35,088 bases of DNA from JAQUGA01 sp964521105. GTDB lineage: Bacteria > Bacteroidota > Bacteroidia > Bacteroidales > WCHB1-69. Position 1 is the stretch's first letter. Each line of letters starts with the position of its first letter. This document shows, in pieces, positions 32,271 to 35,088 of this stretch. Made by a program: the position numbers and the translations under genes. A model generated the notes under the pieces. That model ran no database searches. It worked only from the letters and a program-made list of their open reading frames with translations, and was not told where the DNA came from. Where the stretch lies: NCBI GenBank assembly GCA_964521105.1, contig CAZFPO010000022.1, positions 1-35,088 of the forward strand. Direction: 5' to 3'.

Positions 32271-34129
32271 TATTTTTTCTGCTCCTTTTTAAATGATTCA
32301 ATAACCGAATTAAGCATGCGTTCGGTGTTAGAAGCACCTTCGCCTAATAAAAACCCAATATTTTGAACCATGGTTAAGTTCTGATCGATAACTTCCACTA
32401 TTCGTTTTTCAAATTCTTCATATCTAACATCATTTGAATGGAAAGAACGGAAAATTGCACCAGCTAATTCCTTTTCAATAATATTAAAAACACTTAAAAT
32501 GTATTTTTTATCATTTAATACGATATCTTTATTATGAATCGGTTCGTTGTTTAATAAAGCATATTCAAAAACACTGCTTACCGCAGGCGGTAAAAGAGAT
32601 TGTAAATCAGCACCTTTCATTCCGGGAATAACGTCATTAATTAATTCCGCCTCTTCACCAATTATGTTAATTAAACTTTGATTGGCAAGGTGCACTTTAA
32701 GGTCAGAGGTAATAAATAAAATGCCAACAGTAAGATTATTAATAGTTTTTATTATTGTTTCGTTTGTTTGTAGGTACAATTTTTCAGTTTTATCGAGGTT
32801 TGTACTTATGCTATTAATTTCATCTCGTAACATTTTAATACGTTCATCGTTTTGACGCTTGAACTTTGTATATGCTTTTTGGCTGTTGATTGATCTGCGT
32901 AAACACATGTCTGGGTGAGCATTTCCAAGCTGAATGCCTTGTGCAAACTCTTTGCAATTTTTAAAACCACAAGCCCCACAACCTTCGTCTTTGTGCTGAT
33001 TATCATGTAACTCAGAAATTATTTCTTCCAATACTTCGGTTGTTGATTCTGCTCTTCGTTGATCATTCGCAACAAAATGTCGATTAAATTGTAAGTTTGA
33101 AAATTTTGACATCTGCATATTCCAATTCGATTCGTGAATATCTCCCAATCTTTTTTGTGAATACCTAATAACGGCCGAACATCTTTGGAATTTGTTTGTG
33201 TTCGAAGTAGTACCAGGTCCCATAACACAGCCTTCACAATAAAATGCGTTGATGTGTTTATTTACATCGGTATAGTCATTAGAGAAAGTTGTTAATACAT
33301 CGTGTGCATTTTTATAACCTTCGATGCTTATAATGTTGCTCTTAAGTGGTAAGTCGTTCAATTCCATCGTTTCTAAAATTCCACGACTAATAGGATAAAG
33401 TAATCCATTTTTACCCACTGGTAGGTCAAAATCGATAGCTTCTGCATAGCTTTCCGAGATGTTAAAATGAGAAAATAGCTCTCTTAATTCTTCAAAAGTT
33501 AATATGATATTGGGTGCATTTTTTTTGTCAGTTTTTTTCAATTCGGTTTTTGCCGAAACACAAGGTGTTATATAAAAAATATTCCAATCATCTTCCGCAT
33601 GGAATTCTTTAGCAAGTTCAGTCGCAATCATCATTGGTGAACTTATGTTTGCTAAGTTCGGAATTAATTCGGGGATATATTTTTCGATATATTCAACAAT
33701 GCTACTGCAATATGAACTAATGTAATATCTGCCTTTCGATTCGTTGAATAATTTTCGATAGGCATGAGCCATTAAATCAATGGCATACGATGTTTCGTAT
33801 ATTTTACTGAAACCAATCATTTTAAGCATGCCTACAAATTTTCGATAATCACTGATGTCTTCGAATTCCGATGCTATGGATGGATCGCATAATGCAATAC
33901 TTGTTTTTTTAGATTCTAAAATCGAAATTGCTTTTTTTAAATCCTTTCGATATGTTATTGCATCTTCAGGACAAATATGATAGCAAATGCCACATCCGAT
34001 GCATCGATCATCCGAAATATCTGCTTTTTCTGTTTTTTGATTAATATCAATTGCTTTAACCGGACAATTTCGAATACATGCAAAGCATAAAGTACACTTA
34101 TTTGACGAAACATTAAATAATGATTCCAT
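32270..34129 (-). CDS. [FeFe]-hydrogenase-like iron-sulphur sensor with PAS-like domain
   Basis: 619 residues. Two [4Fe-4S] motifs (Cys12-15-18-22; Cys43-46-49-53) are followed by a [FeFe]-hydrogenase large-subunit-like domain (about 90-330), a CxxC..C...C cluster domain (384, 387, 392, 409), a coiled coil (~425-460) and a PAS-like region (~460-560). The three H-cluster loops are altered but keep cysteines: SSYCSSI (Cys141) for TSCCPxW, TPCVSAK (Cys190) for MPCxxK, and YCEGC (Cys298/Cys301) for ACPGGC. The proton-relay cysteine is Tyr140. It is more likely a sensor than a turnover hydrogenase. The next gene downstream is a PP2C phosphatase, as in known phosphatase-linked sensory groups. No hydEFG maturase genes are here. 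Confidence 0.85.
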   Translation of the reverse strand: MESLFNVSSNKCTLCFACIRNCPVKAIDINQKTEKADISDDRCIGCGICYHICPEDAITYRKDLKKAISILESKKTSIALCDPSIASEFEDISDYRKFVGMLKMIGFSKIYETSYAIDLMAHAYRKLFNESKGRYYISSYCSSIVEYIEKYIPELIPNLANISSPMMIATELAKEFHAEDDWNIFYITPCVSAKTELKKTDKKNAPNIILTFEELRELFSHFNISESYAEAIDFDLPVGKNGLLYPISRGILETMELNDLPLKSNIISIEGYKNAHDVLTTFSNDYTDVNKHINAFYCEGCVMGPGTTSNTNKFQRCSAVIRYSQKRLGDIHESNWNMQMSKFSNLQFNRHFVANDQRRAESTTEVLEEIISELHDNQHKDEGCGACGFKNCKEFAQGIQLGNAHPDMCLRRSINSQKAYTKFKRQNDERIKMLRDEINSISTNLDKTEKLYLQTNETIIKTINNLTVGILFITSDLKVHLANQSLINIIGEEAELINDVIPGMKGADLQSLLPPAVSSVFEYALLNNEPIHNKDIVLNDKKYILSVFNIIEKELAGAIFRSFHSNDVRYEEFEKRIVEVIDQNLTMVQNIGFLLGEGASNTERMLNSVIESFKKEQKK

Positions 34130-34137
34130 ATAAAATT

Positions 34138-34389
34138 CTATTTATTTTCAAAATACGATGATAATAATATTGGAATATCATCGGGCATAACTTTAGTATG
34201 TTCATTCCCGTTGATGATTACAAATGGACCCTCCGAACATTTACTTATGCAATGTTTCCCCTTGAAAGTTACATTTGATTCCAAATTATTTAATTTTAAA
34301 TATTGATTAATTCGTTGGTAGTTTTCTTTGTTTCCTCTGGAAAAACATGAACTTCCCATACATATTACAATTTCGACTTTATTGTCCAT
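34138..34389 (-). CDS. [2Fe-2S] thioredoxin-like ferredoxin (NuoE C-terminal type)
   Basis: 83 residues, the C-terminal half of a NuoE/HydC-type fold. The four ligands are Cys10 and Cys15 (ICMGSSCF) and Cys47 and Cys51 (KHCISKCSEGP), which is the C-x4-C and C-x3-C pattern for a [2Fe-2S] cluster. It lacks the larger NuoE domain. It begins the operon, ends 8 bases before the hydrogenase-like gene, and could pass electrons to or from it. A TATTTTTG -7 box lies upstream at 34414-34421. Confidence 0.88.
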   Translation of the reverse strand: MDNKVEIVICMGSSCFSRGNKENYQRINQYLKLNNLESNVTFKGKHCISKCSEGPFVIINGNEHTKVMPDDIPILLSSYFENK

Positions 34390-34413
34390 TTAGATAAATT
34401 TTACTTTGTAATG

Positions 34414-34421
34414 CAAAAATA
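34414..34421 (-). promoter_or_regulatory. Possible -7 box for the redox-sensor operon
   Basis: Minus strand reads TATTTTTG (TAnnTTTG), 24 bases before the ATG at 34389. No clear -33. Confidence 0.45.
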
Positions 34422-34463
34422 TAATAAGAATTGTAATAATCGCTTTTTTTAACGAAATCGTTA

Positions 34464-34560
34464 TCCGTTGTCCGTTGTCCGTTGTCCGAAGTCTCTGACT
34501 TCGGACTAACTGACTTCGGACTGACGAGGCTTCGTACTGACGAAACCTCCGACTTCGGAC
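34464..34560. repeat. Compound palindromic repeat
   Basis: TCCGTTG occurs three times in tandem (34464-34484). A GTCCGAAGTC/GACTTCGGAC hairpin (34484-34506) follows, with two further GACTTCGGAC copies (34512-34521 and 34551-34560), and a GAGGCTTCGT/ACGAAACCTC hairpin between. The core repeats that of 7954-7986. It lies after the stop of the 100-residue gene and may terminate it. Confidence 0.8.
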
Positions 34561-34572
34561 AAAACTCTATGG

Positions 34573-34875
34573 CTATTTATTTACCAAATAATTAAAAACG
34601 TACACTAATCCAATAATCAGCAAAATTGTTACAAAAATTGAAAGTACAAAAATCAAATATGCCTTAAATTGATCCTTTTGATGTGATTTTTTGAGCTTTT
34701 GGTGGAAGGCATCCAGTTCTTCTGGCGAAGCAGTTTGTAAATCAACTTGGTGGTCTTTAGCTTTTTTAAGGTAATAGAGATCTTTTTCAAAGAAATTTTT
34801 TCGCTTTTTACGCAAAGCTTGGTTTTCTTTGATCTTATTGTTCATGTCAATGATAAATCCTGCTCCACCTGCCAT
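34573..34875 (-). CDS. Small single-span membrane protein with long helical head, unknown function
   Basis: 100 residues. Residues ~10-70 are highly charged and helical (a likely coiled coil with KDLYYLKKAKDHQ), and residues ~72-97 form one hydrophobic helix (AYLIFVLSIFVTILLIIGLVYVF). The N-terminus should be cytoplasmic. No family or function is recognised. The stop is followed within 15 bases by the palindromic repeat, and 50 bases separate its start from the NRAMP-like gene's stop. It could be transcribed with that gene. Confidence 0.75.
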   Translation of the reverse strand: MAGGAGFIIDMNNKIKENQALRKKRKNFFEKDLYYLKKAKDHQVDLQTASPEELDAFHQKLKKSHQKDQFKAYLIFVLSIFVTILLIIGLVYVFNYLVNK

Positions 34876-34925
34876 AAAAAAAATATTTGATTAAAATATG
34901 TAGTTGTACGAAGTTAACAACGAAG

Positions 34926-35088
34926 TTAAACAAAAAAACTCACAAACAATGCAATATTTAACACGGTAACTAATATCCCTATACCATAAAGTAAAAATTT
35001 TGAATACCTTGAGTTTTTGTATTTTCCCATTAATTTTTTTGAAGATGTTAAATACACTTGCAAGAAAATTGTAAAAGGGAGTTGGATA
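34926..35088 (-). CDS. NRAMP-family divalent metal transporter, C-terminal part (cut by window edge)
   Basis: The minus-strand frame is open from the window edge to the stop at 34926, giving 54 residues. It begins IQLPFTIFLQVYLTSSKKLMG, then KYKNSRYS, then a last hydrophobic helix (FLLYGIGILVTVLNIALFVSFFV). Bacterial NRAMP (Mn2+/Fe2+) transporters end in this way: a conserved LP-F helix, a short loop with NDKKIMG-like residues, and a final helix. The metal-binding helices 1 and 6 are outside the window, so the call rests on the terminal segment only. Confidence 0.65.
   Translation of the reverse strand, partial: IQLPFTIFLQVYLTSSKKLMGKYKNSRYSKFLLYGIGILVTVLNIALFVSFFV

Noticed and set aside
32270..34129. 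H2-producing [FeFe] hydrogenase
   Set aside because: The proton-relay cysteine is replaced by tyrosine, the third loop is shortened, and the context is a phosphatase, so turnover is unlikely.

Overview
The window looks like a chromosomal segment of a low-GC Bacteroidota, probably an uncultured anaerobe or facultative anaerobe. The evidence is three proteins with type IX secretion (T9SS) C-terminal sorting domains, SprB-type repeats, Bacteroidota lipoprotein and small-protein types, -7 promoter boxes of the TAnnTTTG form, and almost no Shine-Dalgarno sequences. I see no rRNA, tRNA, CRISPR array, intact insertion sequence or prophage.

Layout. (i) 1-1337 (minus): a truncated exported protein and a T9SS type-B protein. 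(ii) 1338-2200: a geneless repeat spacer with a 27-bp repeat, a (CT)15 microsatellite and palindromes. (iii) 2201-7938 (plus): a tight nucleotide-sugar operon of UDP-glucose dehydrogenase, UDP-glucuronate decarboxylase, dTDP-4-dehydrorhamnose reductase, a degenerate GxxExxY protein, a phosphosugar mutase and a GNAT protein. (iv) 7939-8084: a hairpin and 24/16-bp tandem repeats between convergent genes. (v) 8085-16060 (mostly minus): a PHP phosphatase, a 33-aa membrane microprotein, a lipoprotein, an ANL ligase, a remnant of an AAA_14-type ATPase gene with its promoter still visible, and a five-gene polysaccharide operon (two GT-A-type enzymes, one GT4, two methyltransferases). (vi) 16061-18512: a repeat island with 116-bp tandem units and a 263-bp-offset duplication, holding two small plus-strand genes. 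(vii) 18513-21094 (minus): a Wzx-like flippase and two paralogous small exported helical proteins, each with its own terminator. (viii) 21419-22540 (plus): a secreted T9SS esterase. (ix) 22623-28607 (minus): a 1717-residue T9SS surface protein behind an FkbM methyltransferase. (x) 28749-30930 (minus): DUF4783, nadC and YihY. (xi) 31086-34389 (minus): a [2Fe-2S] thioredoxin-like protein, an [FeFe]-hydrogenase-like protein with a PAS-like region, and a SpoIIE/PP2C phosphatase, which looks like a redox or H2 signalling operon. (xii) 34390-35088: a palindromic repeat, a small membrane protein, and the C-terminus of a probable NRAMP transporter.

Together the plus-strand sugar operon supplies activated sugars (UDP-GlcA, UDP-Xyl, dTDP-Rha, hexose phosphates), and the minus-strand block assembles and exports a surface glycan. 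The genes lie in two blocks separated by repeats rather than one clean locus. The most interesting items are the hydrogenase-like sensor with altered active-site motifs, the GxxExxY protein that has lost its nuclease residues inside the sugar operon, the ATPase remnant with an operator-like promoter, and the repeat families.
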